NCBI GenBank assembly: GCA_013001595.1
Contig: JABDMH010000152.1
Coordinates: 1-64,000, forward strand
Origin: Saprospiraceae bacterium
GTDB lineage: Bacteria; Bacteroidota; Bacteroidia; Chitinophagales; Saprospiraceae
DNA length: 64,000 nucleotides
Direction: 5' to 3'
Positions 1 through 8,292 of this stretch are shown here, piece by piece. Under the pieces are notes generated by a model, which saw nothing but the letters and a program-made list of their open reading frames with translations, searched no databases and was not told the DNA's origin. Each line of letters begins with the position of its first letter. Position 1 is the stretch's first letter. The translations under genes were made by a program, and so were the position numbers.

Positions 1-1
1 C

Positions 2-121
2 TTTGGGCATTACCATCACACCAGCGATGATGACATGGATGTCATTGATCGCAACACACTTCGAGCTGTGGGACAAGTGGTATTGGCCCTACTGTACAAG
101 GAGAGTGTGGATGCCATTTGA
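2..121 (+). CDS. M28-family metallopeptidase, C-terminal end (partial)
   Basis: Only the last 39 codons are in the window; the gene enters from the left and stops at TGA 119-121. The translated tail contains HYHTSDDDMDVIDRNTLRAV and then VVLALLYKES. This resembles the end of M28 (aminopeptidase Y/S-like) zinc peptidases, where the His of a HTxxDD-type segment is the last metal ligand and an 'IDxxTL' helix follows. The assignment rests on this short piece alone. Nothing can be said about the start, signal peptide or other ligands. Confidence 0.65.
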   Translation, partial: FGHYHHTSDDDMDVIDRNTLRAVGQVVLALLYKESVDAI

Positions 122-344
122 GAGGGAAAAGAAGTAGAAAAAGTAAAAGAGGGACAAGAGGTAGAAAAGGGCTATTGTCGCTGTGAATTTATTCGCAGTG
201 GGAAAATGGTCTAAAAGAGATAGGTAAAAAATGTAGAATGGCCTGCCATAAAGGCAAAGCGAATTGTAATCCTTCATAGCAAAAACATTTGGACGTGATC
301 TACAATGCAACTATATTTGCAGGCCGTCGTCAGAAGGTCTCTAG

Positions 345-422
345 GGGCGATTAGCTCAGTTGGTTCAGAGCACTTGGTTTACACCCAAGGGGTCGGGGGT
401 TCGAATCCCTCATCGCCCACCA
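345..422 (+). tRNA. tRNA-Val (anticodon TAC)
   Basis: A full cloverleaf can be folded. The acceptor stem GGGCGAT (345-351) pairs with ATCGCCC (412-418). The anticodon arm CTTGG-TTTACAC-CCAAG gives anticodon TAC. The T arm reads GGGGG-TTCGAAT-CCCT(C). The 3' ACCA (419-422) is encoded in the DNA, so CCA does not have to be added. TAC reads GTA/GTG valine codons. Confidence 0.96.
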
Positions 423-451
423 AGAGTTGGTAGAAATACCAACTCTTTTTT
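422..451 (+). terminator. intrinsic terminator of tRNA-Val
   Basis: A perfect 11-bp stem AAGAGTTGGTA / TACCAACTCTT (422-432 with 437-447) closes on a GAAA tetraloop and runs straight into six T residues on the + strand. The 5' arm begins on the last A of the encoded CCA. The T run overlaps the stop codon of the convergent yfhO-like gene, so the two 3' ends are fully packed together. Confidence 0.9.
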
Positions 452-2954
452 ATGTCACTTCACCTTGTGCACCAGCCAGACTCGAATCTGTTTTTTTCCT
501 GTAACGATAACCCCAGAGACCTGCTAGGAGCATTAGAACGAAAAAGGCGATCTTGCTGGTAAGAGCAGCTAGTGGGTACCATTGCGAAGCATACTTAAGC
601 TCAATGGTATGTAAACCCTTTGGTACAATGATAGACTGTACCAAATGATTGGTTTTATATATGTTGGAAACCAGCTCCCCATCCAAATAAACTTGCTGAC
701 TTTCAGGAGCATATAACTCCGACAAGACGAAAAGTCCAGGTGCCTCAGCTTCAACGGTATAGGTGACATGATCGATGCCTTGAGAAACTAGATCCACCTT
801 GCTGCGTGAGGCTGCCAGTACCTTTTCAGTTGGAATGGTTTCTAGGATTGCGGTTCTCCGAAGATCCAGATTTGGCTGATTTAACATCTCTAGCCGTTCT
901 CGATCATCTTCCACCACTTTATATCCATCAACAAAATACCCACGTTCTACATTAAACTTGTATCGATACACATATTTACCACTGGGATCGGTGTGTTCAG
1001 GCCGTAGGTTGGGATGGTCTATCTGCGTATTACTCAGCACATACTTGACATTCAGGGCATCCAACACATTCCAGTTAATGGGAAGGCTGCCATCAAGCTT
1101 TTGATGAAGATTATTGTAATAGACTTCATAGGCATATTTGTTCATCTGCAACTCCAGTCCTCCCCCTATCGTCTGCACATGATAGGGCAATCCCAGATTT
1201 CCTGAAGCAAAAGGCATGACTCGATATAGGGCTGCATCAGCATGTAAAAAATCTATGGCTGACGTGCCTGCTAAATATTTGTCGTGAAAGGAGCCCGAAG
1301 AAATAGCGCCCACTCCGTAACGCGTATTCTGGTATCCCAAATCTACAATGGTCAATACCACAATGGCCCAAGCAGCCGTAGAAGTAGACACTCTACGGGC
1401 CTTTGCCAAAGCAAGTGCGCCCAATCCGGCCGCCATCAAGAGTGCTATCCTAATGACATCTCCATAAAAAAGACCTTGACGGATCTCTCGCATCAACTGT
1501 AGGGCATTATCCGCTATGTTTTGGCCTGGCTTCTCAAAAGAAAGTATGGAACCAATCAAGATGATAGCAAATAACAATCCAGCGGAAACCCATACTAGTT
1601 TTTGGAAACTTTGGCGATGCGCCTCTCTTACCTTTTGTTGAGTCAGATGTTTTATCGAGTTGATACCATATACTGCCAGAATGGGCAATAAGGCATTGAC
1701 AGCAGTAAAGCTGGTCGTTGGTGTGCGAAAATTCTTAAAGAATGGTAGGACCGCATAGCAAAGACTATAGAAAGGATCTGCATTCGTACCCATGGCCCAG
1801 ACCAGCATCAAAATGAGCAAGATAAGAAGTGACTTCTGAAACCAAGATGGACGGGATAGCAGACCAAGCAATAGCAGCAATAAGGGCAATATGCCCAAGT
1901 AGTAAAATGAAGTGTTGAAAGGTGCGGGTCCCCAGTAGGTAGCTATGACCTTCTGGTTGAAGCGTCTGGCCAGTGCAGGGGTGAGTCTGTGGTCTGAAGT
2001 ACCCCCTACTGCATGAGGCACCACCACAGTCAGCATCTCCATGGGATCAAATGACCATTCAGCAACAAAATCTTTGGCCACTCCAGATGACGTAGTCTCT
2101 CCTGGTCTATCTAGCCGTTCAACTTGGCCACCACGTACACTATCCGCAGCAAATTTGCCCGCCAACAGCAATGGTTGAGCAGCCAACAGCAGTGCTGCCA
2201 CACCAGCAATAGCAAAAGCTGCCACAGGTCTGATCGATACTTGCCAAGACTCCTTTCGTGAAGTGCTCCAAATATGTGCGACCAAGATGACGACTACGAT
2301 CACACCGGCATAGAAGCTCACCTGATAGTGACCCGCCCGCAGCTGCAATGCTACTGCCAGTGCCAGACCCAATATATGCACCAGGCTATTCTTAGTCAAC
2401 ACTGCCTTGGTACCGAGAATAATCCAGGGTACGTACATGGCCGCTTCATACTTGGTCAAGTGGCCAGCAATAATCAAAGACTTCTGATATGGAAGCAGTA
2501 AAAACAGTGCTGCACCAAAAAAGGCAGATAGTTTGCTCTGTCTTAGAAAACGTAGCAAGAAGTACATACCCATTGCCCCGACCATGCTAAAAACCAAAGG
2601 AAATGTGAGAACGTCACTTAATACATGCAAATAAAAATCTGGGCTAAATAGAGATCGGGGCAAATAGAAGACATTGGGCATGCCACCCCAAGGATAAGGA
2701 TTCCATTGCAGGGTCTCACCGCTGAGTTGCATATATTGCAAGATCTGGTGATTATTCACAATCTCTGCTATTGTGTCACCAGTGGGATACATCATACCAG
2801 ATAAAATCAATGGATGATACAACATGATCACCATGATCAGCAGCCCTAAGAAGGCAGCTACTTGCCATTGCCAGGTCCATGACGAATCAGGTATTTCCAC
2901 CTTTCGCGATGCAGCCGTCTTGCGTTTCGGTTTCAGTTTCCTTTTCCTTGCCAT
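450..2954 (-). CDS. YfhO-family integral membrane protein
   Basis: About 834 residues with many hydrophobic segments and a C-terminal domain of roughly 200 residues that is probably extracytoplasmic, followed by one last membrane helix near the end (FFVLMLLAGLWGYRYRKK). This matches the YfhO (PF09586) architecture, multi-pass proteins thought to act in sugar transfer to cell-wall or surface polymers. I use the ATG at 2954 (MARKRKLKPKRK), which gives a short positively charged N-terminus before the first helix. The longer frame to 2987 needs a GTG start. The protein stands alone, convergent with tRNA-Val, and shares the direction of the upstream polymerase gene. The exact substrate cannot be told from sequence. 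Confidence 0.85.
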   Translation of the reverse strand: MARKRKLKPKRKTAASRKVEIPDSSWTWQWQVAAFLGLLIMVIMLYHPLILSGMMYPTGDTIAEIVNNHQILQYMQLSGETLQWNPYPWGGMPNVFYLPRSLFSPDFYLHVLSDVLTFPLVFSMVGAMGMYFLLRFLRQSKLSAFFGAALFLLLPYQKSLIIAGHLTKYEAAMYVPWIILGTKAVLTKNSLVHILGLALAVALQLRAGHYQVSFYAGVIVVVILVAHIWSTSRKESWQVSIRPVAAFAIAGVAALLLAAQPLLLAGKFAADSVRGGQVERLDRPGETTSSGVAKDFVAEWSFDPMEMLTVVVPHAVGGTSDHRLTPALARRFNQKVIATYWGPAPFNTSFYYLGILPLLLLLLGLLSRPSWFQKSLLILLILMLVWAMGTNADPFYSLCYAVLPFFKNFRTPTTSFTAVNALLPILAVYGINSIKHLTQQKVREAHRQSFQKLVWVSAGLLFAIILIGSILSFEKPGQNIADNALQLMREIRQGLFYGDVIRIALLMAAGLGALALAKARRVSTSTAAWAIVVLTIVDLGYQNTRYGVGAISSGSFHDKYLAGTSAIDFLHADAALYRVMPFASGNLGLPYHVQTIGGGLELQMNKYAYEVYYNNLHQKLDGSLPINWNVLDALNVKYVLSNTQIDHPNLRPEHTDPSGKYVYRYKFNVERGYFVDGYKVVEDDRERLEMLNQPNLDLRRTAILETIPTEKVLAASRSKVDLVSQGIDHVTYTVEAEAPGLFVLSELYAPESQQVYLDGELVSNIYKTNHLVQSIIVPKGLHTIELKYASQWYPLAALTSKIAFFVLMLLAGLWGYRYRKKTDSSLAGAQGEVT

Positions 2955-3024
2955 AAGCTTTGCTCCCGTAAAATACTGAACAGACACTGGATTTCAACTA
3001 AAAGAACCACCTAAAGGGATGAGC

Positions 3025-5949
3025 TCATAAATCGGCCTTATTGGCCTGCAGCAGCACTGCGTCCGTTACAGTGAGCATGGCATAGGCGTGCTCTACGGTG
3101 ACCTTGCCTTGCAAGCGATAGAACCCGGGTCTTAGGCAGCCATGTCGCTCTAGTATTCTGGGAAAATGAACCGTATCGAAATATTCATCACATTCATCAA
3201 TCCAGGTGGCAAAACACATGTGCCCACCACCAGCAGTAGTAACGGGTTTTTCGATGAGGTAATACCCCAACATCTCCACGATCAAATGCTGATGCTGTAC
3301 CATTTGCTTTGCCACTATCCTCGCACGACTAGCTTTGCCCATATACCTATCGAAGGGTCTGGACAAGGCAAAACCCAACAATGCAACCTCCTCAGTAGCG
3401 TCATCGGCAGGTACTTTGCTGTCCACAGGCAAGGATACAGTCTGTTGACCGCTTTCTGCAGGAAAGAGACTCTGCTGTCTATGTGGCGTATAGTGCCTAA
3501 GTAGGATGCCATACAATCTGGTCTTGTCCTGTGCCAGCGTGCGGAAGGCACCAATGCGTATCAAGAGATCCAACTGACCAAAGGGTAGCGATACACGTGA
3601 CAGGAAATCCGGAAAGTCAGTAAAACATCCAGCGCTACGAGCAGCGAGGAGGAGCTGCAAAGTTTTGTATCTGATCTTTTTGAGATGCTTGAATCCCAGT
3701 AAGATTCGGTTGCTGATCAAGGTGCTGCCAGATCCAGTGCGATTGATGCAAGGTGGCTCAACCACTGCTCCCAACCTCCGCGCTTCGTGGACATAGCACT
3801 CGGTCGGATAAAAGCCCCCAGCGCAATCAATGACCGCCATAATGAACTGGAGGGGAAAGTGTGCTTTAAGATATAGACTCTGTAGGCTCTCGACAGCATA
3901 AGAAGCAGAATGAGCTTTGCAAAATGCATAGCCACTGAATGAGGCGACCTGTCGCCATATTTCCTTGATATCGGCTTCTCTGTGACCCTTGGCCGCTGCA
4001 CCTGCATAAAATTTTGCTTGCAGTGCGGTTAGTTCCTTCTGGAATTTGCGCTTACCCGTCATGAGCCGGCGCAGCATATCTGCCTCGTGCATATCAAAGT
4101 CGGCAAAAAGATGCACCATCTTCATGACGTCCTCTTGGTACACCATAATCCCATAGGTGTCGGCCAGGTGCTCTCGAAAGAGTGGATGAAGGTTGCGAGC
4201 CAATGGTTTGCCCAGATGACTATCGATATATCGTTGCATCATTCCACTCTTGGCCACTCCTGGACGGATGATGGAGCATGCCGCGATCAGTTCTTTATAG
4301 GTGCGACATTTCAGCTTGGCCAGGAGACCACGCATGGCAGGTGACTCGATGTAGAAGCAGCCGATACATGCACTGTCTTGCAGTAACTTCTGCACCTTGG
4401 AATCTGCTTTGATGCAGGCCATGTCTCGAATACCCGCAACATCAATCTTCCCGTGTGTCCATTGGATTGCCTTCTGCACATGACTGAGACCACGTTGGCT
4501 AAGGATATCCAATTTATGATAACCCCATTCAGATGCATGATGCATATCCATCATTGTTACTGGAACCCCCTTGGGCATCATTTTGAGAGCAGTGGTATAA
4601 GACAACGGCTTGCCACCGATGATGATGCCACCCACGTGCATGCCGAGGTGACTGGGATACATTCGCAATTGATGACCGATGGCAAAAATCTTTTTGGCCA
4701 TAGGATGATGCTTTGCATCAGACCACGGTTCCTGAACGATCATGTCTTGCTCAGACTTGCTTAGTCCCAGCACACTGCCAATGCTGCGAACAAGCGACTT
4801 CCCCTTGTACCTTTGGTAGGTGCCCAGCACGGCAGCATGATCTGGGGTATACTTATCAAAGACGTATTGCCATACATCATCTCGATCGAAGTGACTGAAA
4901 TCAATATCAAAATCGGGAGGCTGCTCTCGGTACGGATTGATGAATCGCTCAAAATATAGATTGAGTTCGATGGGATCAACATCAGTAATGAACAGGCAGT
5001 ATGCTACCACCGAGTTTGCTCCGCTGCCCCTTCCTACGTAGAAGAATTTCCTTCTTCTGGCATACCTGACGATATCCCAGGTAGTGAGAAAGTAGCACTC
5101 CAAGTTCAATCGTTCGATCAGGTCAAGCTCTGCCTTTAACCTAAGTGCCACAGTCGGATGATTTGCAGCATATCTTCGTGCCCTCCCCTTCCAGGCCAAG
5201 GCTCGAAGACGCACCAAATCTTCCCATCGGTCTGCACCAAAATTTGGGCGATTGACACAAAGTCCCTGGTCAAGATTGAAGTGAGTCTCCTCCAAAATAC
5301 GGGCTGCATTGCGAAGTAGCCATGGCGCATGTTGAAACTTTCTACCTAGCTTGTCAAGTGCGACCATATGTTCGGACGATGCTGCAGTTTGGTTCCGCAG
5401 CGGGTGTCCCAATAATTTCTTTTCACCAATAGCCCGTAGTATTTGGTGAAGATGATGTTCTCCAGGCTGTGCCAAGGTAATGGGATGCCAGGCCACCTGC
5501 TTCTGACACTGTAATGAACCCGGTATTGCAGATTTCTGAGCAAAGACCTGCGTGGCCTTTACCAATTGATATTCATGGGGAGCAAGATCTCGCAAACGGC
5601 AGGGCAGTTTCGGATAGAGGACTATACAATTAGAGATGCTGGGTCTCATAGGCAAAGCCTTCTGATGTACAGAATTCCTATTCAATAGTTGGTGCAAAGC
5701 ATGCATCCCATGTGCATTCTTTGCCAGCACGATGTATAGGGTCCGGCCATTTTGCCAGAATTCTGCCCCTATGGATGCAGCGATGCTTGCATTACTGCAC
5801 AGCCGATGAAATTCGACTGCGCACGCACTGTTGTTGATATCAGTCAGTGCCAGAGCAGTCACACCACAATCGACGGCCTGCTGGACCAGCTGCGCTGGAC
5901 TCATCAGGCCATAGTGATAGCTATGGTAGGTGTGGCAATTCAAAAACAT
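3025..5949 (-). CDS. short DNA polymerase III alpha subunit (DnaE; error-prone/ImuC-like)
   Basis: About 974 residues, C-family polymerase. The order is an N-terminal PHP domain (FLNCHTYHSYHYG...ALTDINNSACAVEF), the palm with GRGSGANSVVAY and the catalytic PDFDIDF motif near residue 370, a third acidic position in YHKLDIL, then fingers, helix-hairpin-helix and a C-terminal OB-like region. The start chosen is the ATG at 5949, giving MFLNCHTY, which is the usual N-terminus of short Bacteroidota DnaE proteins; the longer frame to 6006 needs TTG. PHP metal ligands look lost (NCHT rather than HxHT; TDINN rather than TDHxN), so proofreading by this domain is unlikely. QQSLF near residue 815 resembles a beta-clamp-binding motif. 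Being much shorter than a replicative DnaE and next to a LexA-like gene, it is probably a damage-tolerance polymerase. No Y-family polymerase lies beside it. Confidence 0.88.
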   Translation of the reverse strand: MFLNCHTYHSYHYGLMSPAQLVQQAVDCGVTALALTDINNSACAVEFHRLCSNASIAASIGAEFWQNGRTLYIVLAKNAHGMHALHQLLNRNSVHQKALPMRPSISNCIVLYPKLPCRLRDLAPHEYQLVKATQVFAQKSAIPGSLQCQKQVAWHPITLAQPGEHHLHQILRAIGEKKLLGHPLRNQTAASSEHMVALDKLGRKFQHAPWLLRNAARILEETHFNLDQGLCVNRPNFGADRWEDLVRLRALAWKGRARRYAANHPTVALRLKAELDLIERLNLECYFLTTWDIVRYARRRKFFYVGRGSGANSVVAYCLFITDVDPIELNLYFERFINPYREQPPDFDIDFSHFDRDDVWQYVFDKYTPDHAAVLGTYQRYKGKSLVRSIGSVLGLSKSEQDMIVQEPWSDAKHHPMAKKIFAIGHQLRMYPSHLGMHVGGIIIGGKPLSYTTALKMMPKGVPVTMMDMHHASEWGYHKLDILSQRGLSHVQKAIQWTHGKIDVAGIRDMACIKADSKVQKLLQDSACIGCFYIESPAMRGLLAKLKCRTYKELIAACSIIRPGVAKSGMMQRYIDSHLGKPLARNLHPLFREHLADTYGIMVYQEDVMKMVHLFADFDMHEADMLRRLMTGKRKFQKELTALQAKFYAGAAAKGHREADIKEIWRQVASFSGYAFCKAHSASYAVESLQSLYLKAHFPLQFIMAVIDCAGGFYPTECYVHEARRLGAVVEPPCINRTGSGSTLISNRILLGFKHLKKIRYKTLQLLLAARSAGCFTDFPDFLSRVSLPFGQLDLLIRIGAFRTLAQDKTRLYGILLRHYTPHRQQSLFPAESGQQTVSLPVDSKVPADDATEEVALLGFALSRPFDRYMGKASRARIVAKQMVQHQHLIVEMLGYYLIEKPVTTAGGGHMCFATWIDECDEYFDTVHFPRILERHGCLRPGFYRLQGKVTVEHAYAMLTVTDAVLLQANKADL

Positions 5950-5999
5950 ATGATTCGTTCTAGTCACTGTATCCTTTACCTCACATGTAGAGATGAAAT

Positions 6000-6023
6000 T
6001 CGACAATGGCGAATAAATGTCGA
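6000..6023. promoter_or_regulatory. inverted repeat upstream of the DnaE gene (possible operator)
   Basis: TCGACA (6000-6005) and TGTCGA (6018-6023) form a perfect 6-bp inverted repeat with a 12-bp spacer, in the 154-bp gap between the divergent DnaE and GxxExxY genes. A second pair of half-site-like words, TTGTCA and TTGTCA-A, lies at 6052-6064. The size and spacing suit a dimeric repressor such as the S24 regulator encoded at 6564. Binding is inferred only. Confidence 0.35.
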
Positions 6024-6103
6024 TATTTTCGTCTTATTTTTGCCGATAATCTTGTCATTTGTCAAAATTTCCTTGTATATTGCTTTACTCAATCGAATAA
6101 ACC

Positions 6104-6535
6104 ATGTCCCAAAATTCCACCATGACCGTTGAACTGAGAATATCACAGTTGATACTACAAGTTGCTTTTCGCATGCATAAGGACTTAGGTCCAGGACTCT
6201 TGGAAAGCACTTATCTACATTGTATGGCCTATGAGTTGTCTCAGTTAGGTCTAACGGCCGCTCTCTGTAAAGAAATGCCATTGCAGTATGACAACCTTAA
6301 TCTAGACATAGGTTATCGAATACCCTTACTGGTAGAGAAGCGCGTGGTCGTTGACATCAAATCCCATAGCTTCACGGATCTGCATGAAGCACAAATGAAA
6401 ACCTATTTACGTTTGGCCCAATGTCCATTGGGATTGCTCTTTAATTTCAACCTAATATCGCTAAAGCATGGTGTAAGACGTATTGTCAGTAAAGAATCCA
6501 GTCAACATGGCCCGCTACTGAAGTCTGCCATTTGA
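6104..6535 (+). CDS. GxxExxY protein (PD-(D/E)XK nuclease-like fold)
   Basis: 143 residues. The signature G31-L-L-E34-S-T-Y37 defines the GxxExxY family (TIGR04256). It is followed by LVEKRVVVDIKS (E78, D84, K86) and HEAQMKTYL (H94, Q97), which follow the usual family pattern and look like a PD-(D/E)XK-type active site. The end, LGLLFNFN, is also typical. The family is widespread and its molecular role is not established; nuclease activity is a fold-based inference. It is divergent from the DnaE gene and 28 bp upstream of the LexA-like regulator, so it may be co-transcribed with the latter. ATG 6104 is used; an in-frame ATG at 6122 is the alternative. Confidence 0.85.
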   Translation: MSQNSTMTVELRISQLILQVAFRMHKDLGPGLLESTYLHCMAYELSQLGLTAALCKEMPLQYDNLNLDIGYRIPLLVEKRVVVDIKSHSFTDLHEAQMKTYLRLAQCPLGLLFNFNLISLKHGVRRIVSKESSQHGPLLKSAI

Positions 6536-6553
6536 TACTTCATTGAATGCAAA

Positions 6554-6565
6554 ATATGATCATAT
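6554..6565. promoter_or_regulatory. 12-bp perfect palindrome over the regulator start codon
   Basis: ATATGATCATAT is perfectly self-complementary and its last two bases are the first two bases of the ATG at 6564. A site here would let a dimeric repressor block its own gene. It does not share sequence with the inverted repeat at 6000-6023, so at most one of the two is likely to be the regulator's true site. Confidence 0.25.
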
Positions 6566-7316
6566 GTTGAGCGAAAACATTCGATACCTCCGCAAAAAGG
6601 ATAACCTATCTCAGCAGCAACTCGCAGAGAAACTTTCCATACCACGTACTACTCTGGGTGACTACGAAAGAGGTCATACGGAACCGAGCATGGATACTCT
6701 AATACACATTGCTGGAATTTTTGACATCAGCATCGATGCCTTATTGAAAGAACGATTGGCGCACCTGGATCTAGAAGTTTTACGGACAGACAATTTTCGC
6801 GTGTTGGCGATCTCCGTGAATGACCAGAATCGACAAAATATCGAATTCGTTTCCACCAAGGCCAGAGCGGGTTATTTGGAGAGTTTCCAAGATCCTGACT
6901 ACATCAAAGAACTACCTAAGATGTATTTCCCTAGCATTCCCGAAGGGAGCTACCGGGCCTTTGAAATACAGGGAGATTCCATGGTTCCGCTGGATTCAGG
7001 TTCAATTGTAGTTTGCTCATACGTAGAACAACTCGAAGAATTAAAAAATGATCGTACTTACGTAATTGCTACCCACCTTGATGGAATCGTCTATAAGAGG
7101 GTACTGATCAATCCTGACAAGACTTCTTTGACTGCAATATCTGACAACCCCACTTATCCGCCTTACAAAATACGCTACCAAGATATTGCTGAAGTATGGA
7201 GTTACTATGCCCACATTTCCTTCACGGATACAAAAAAGGCTGTGGAGCATGCGATTGATGAACGCATATCAGATATTCAGGAAAATGTACAATTTATTAA
7301 AGAGCAGATGTCCTAG
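6564..7316 (+). CDS. XRE/S24 LexA-like transcriptional regulator
   Basis: 250 residues from ATG 6564 (MLSENIRYLRKK); an extension to TTG 6543 is not needed. Residues about 1-60 are a Cro/CI-type helix-turn-helix (LSQQQLAEKL...TTLGDYERG). The C-terminal half is an S24 peptidase domain. The nucleophile is Ser139 in GDSMVP, the general base is Lys178 in IVYKRV, and an Ala102-Gly103 bond in KARAGYL matches the LexA/UmuD/CI self-cleavage site. All parts needed for RecA-triggered autocleavage are therefore present. In Bacteroidota such regulators often accompany DnaE and Y-family polymerases; here a short DnaE gene lies just beyond the GxxExxY gene. I infer a DNA-damage-responsive repressor of this locus. 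Confidence 0.9.
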   Translation: MLSENIRYLRKKDNLSQQQLAEKLSIPRTTLGDYERGHTEPSMDTLIHIAGIFDISIDALLKERLAHLDLEVLRTDNFRVLAISVNDQNRQNIEFVSTKARAGYLESFQDPDYIKELPKMYFPSIPEGSYRAFEIQGDSMVPLDSGSIVVCSYVEQLEELKNDRTYVIATHLDGIVYKRVLINPDKTSLTAISDNPTYPPYKIRYQDIAEVWSYYAHISFTDTKKAVEHAIDERISDIQENVQFIKEQMS

Positions 7317-7448
7317 GTTGACCTCCCCACTCCGTCATTAAGTAAATGAAGGTTCTTTCGAGAGACGGAACCAGCAAAATTCATTCGTATTTTCTCATCA
7401 AGCAAAAGCCTAGTAGATTAGGCTCCGCTTACAAATATTGTCAATACT

Positions 7449-7817
7449 ATGTCATGTTTAGAAAACGCCAATAAACTACAGCAGATGATGGCCGAAGGCC
7501 AGACCATGGAAGCCTTTGAAAAATTTTATGCCGATGATGTCGTCATTGTTGAAAAACCCACAGGAGAGGTACGCAATGGTAAAGATGCGCAACGCAAAGC
7601 CATCCAAGACTGGTTTGGAAGCGTCAAAGAAATGCACGGTGGAGGGATCGGTGCGATTACCAGCAATGAAGATGATCAAGTGAGCTGTGTCGAAAGTTGG
7701 TTTGATATCACCTTTCAAGATGGAAATCGTGTGAAAATGGAAGAGGTTGCAGTGCAAGAATGGAAGAACGATCAAATCGTCAAGGAATCCTTCTATTACA
7801 GTATGCCCAGTCAATGA
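7449..7817 (+). CDS. SnoaL/NTF2-like protein
   Basis: 122 residues with the profile of the cone-shaped SnoaL-like/NTF2 fold: an N-terminal helix (LQQMMAEGQTMEAFEKFYADDV), a strand with VIVEKPTGEVRNGKDAQRKA, and a C-terminal sheet ending in KESFYY. Such proteins bind small ligands or act as isomerases, cyclases or hydrolases; the substrate cannot be predicted. It stands alone. The ATG at 7449 follows a 132-bp gap with a small hairpin (AGCCTA/TAGGCT, 7407-7424). Confidence 0.75.
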   Translation: MSCLENANKLQQMMAEGQTMEAFEKFYADDVVIVEKPTGEVRNGKDAQRKAIQDWFGSVKEMHGGGIGAITSNEDDQVSCVESWFDITFQDGNRVKMEEVAVQEWKNDQIVKESFYYSMPSQ

Positions 7818-7827
7818 ATTGACAGCG

Positions 7828-7874
7828 AAAAGGGAAGCTGAGGGCTAAGCCGTCAATTTCCCTTTTCTCCCAAT
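7828..7874 (+). terminator. possible terminator after the SnoaL-like gene
   Basis: AAAAGGGAA (7828-7836) can pair with TTCCCTTTT (7858-7866), enclosing a 21-nt loop, and a T-rich stretch follows at 7873-7878. An alternative pairing of ATTGAC (7818-7823) with GTCAAT (7852-7857) competes with it. The stem is AT-rich at its ends and the U tract is set back, so this is only a moderate candidate. Confidence 0.4.
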
Positions 7875-8292
7875 TTTTTGAAAACTGTATCTATGAAGAC
7901 TGCTCATCAGTCAGACACCCTCCTACTTCTGAGATGATTACATTTTTCCCCTGCAGCAGTTGCAATGACCAGCGATTGAGTCGATATCATCAGGGAGGAT
8001 CATCCCGATTTCTGGTCCAAATCTCATCAATCCAGCAGAGCCAACTCCGAGTTCTATCCGAACTCAATATGTTTAACCTTTCTGGTGTTCTTTGATGTGC
8101 CAATTTAAAAACTTAACTCCTTGAATAACCATCTTAGATTGGCATCAATTTAAGCCAATCGTTGCGGATGCTTACAAAGAATCACTATCCACGTACGACA
8201 GAATCAATCTAACCCGATGGTCCATCAAATCTACTACTACCTATAAGCAAAGATCCAATCCACTGCAATCGGAATTGCTTATTTTCGTCCTC
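7875..8292. other. intergenic region without a recognised gene
   Basis: No credible reading frame was found on either strand. It holds two hairpins: GAGTTC-tatcc-GAACTC (8049-8065) and GATTGGC with a 10-nt loop and GCCAATC (8137-8160). Neither has a T tract. I see no clear TAnnTTTG promoter for scpB; TATTTTCG at 8279-8286 is a one-mismatch version 6 bp before the scpB start. Confidence 0.4.

Noticed and set aside
89-310. 73-codon open frame on the minus strand near the left edge
   Set aside because: It is low complexity (Phe/Tyr/Leu-rich from A-rich DNA), overlaps the peptidase tail and has no family resemblance.
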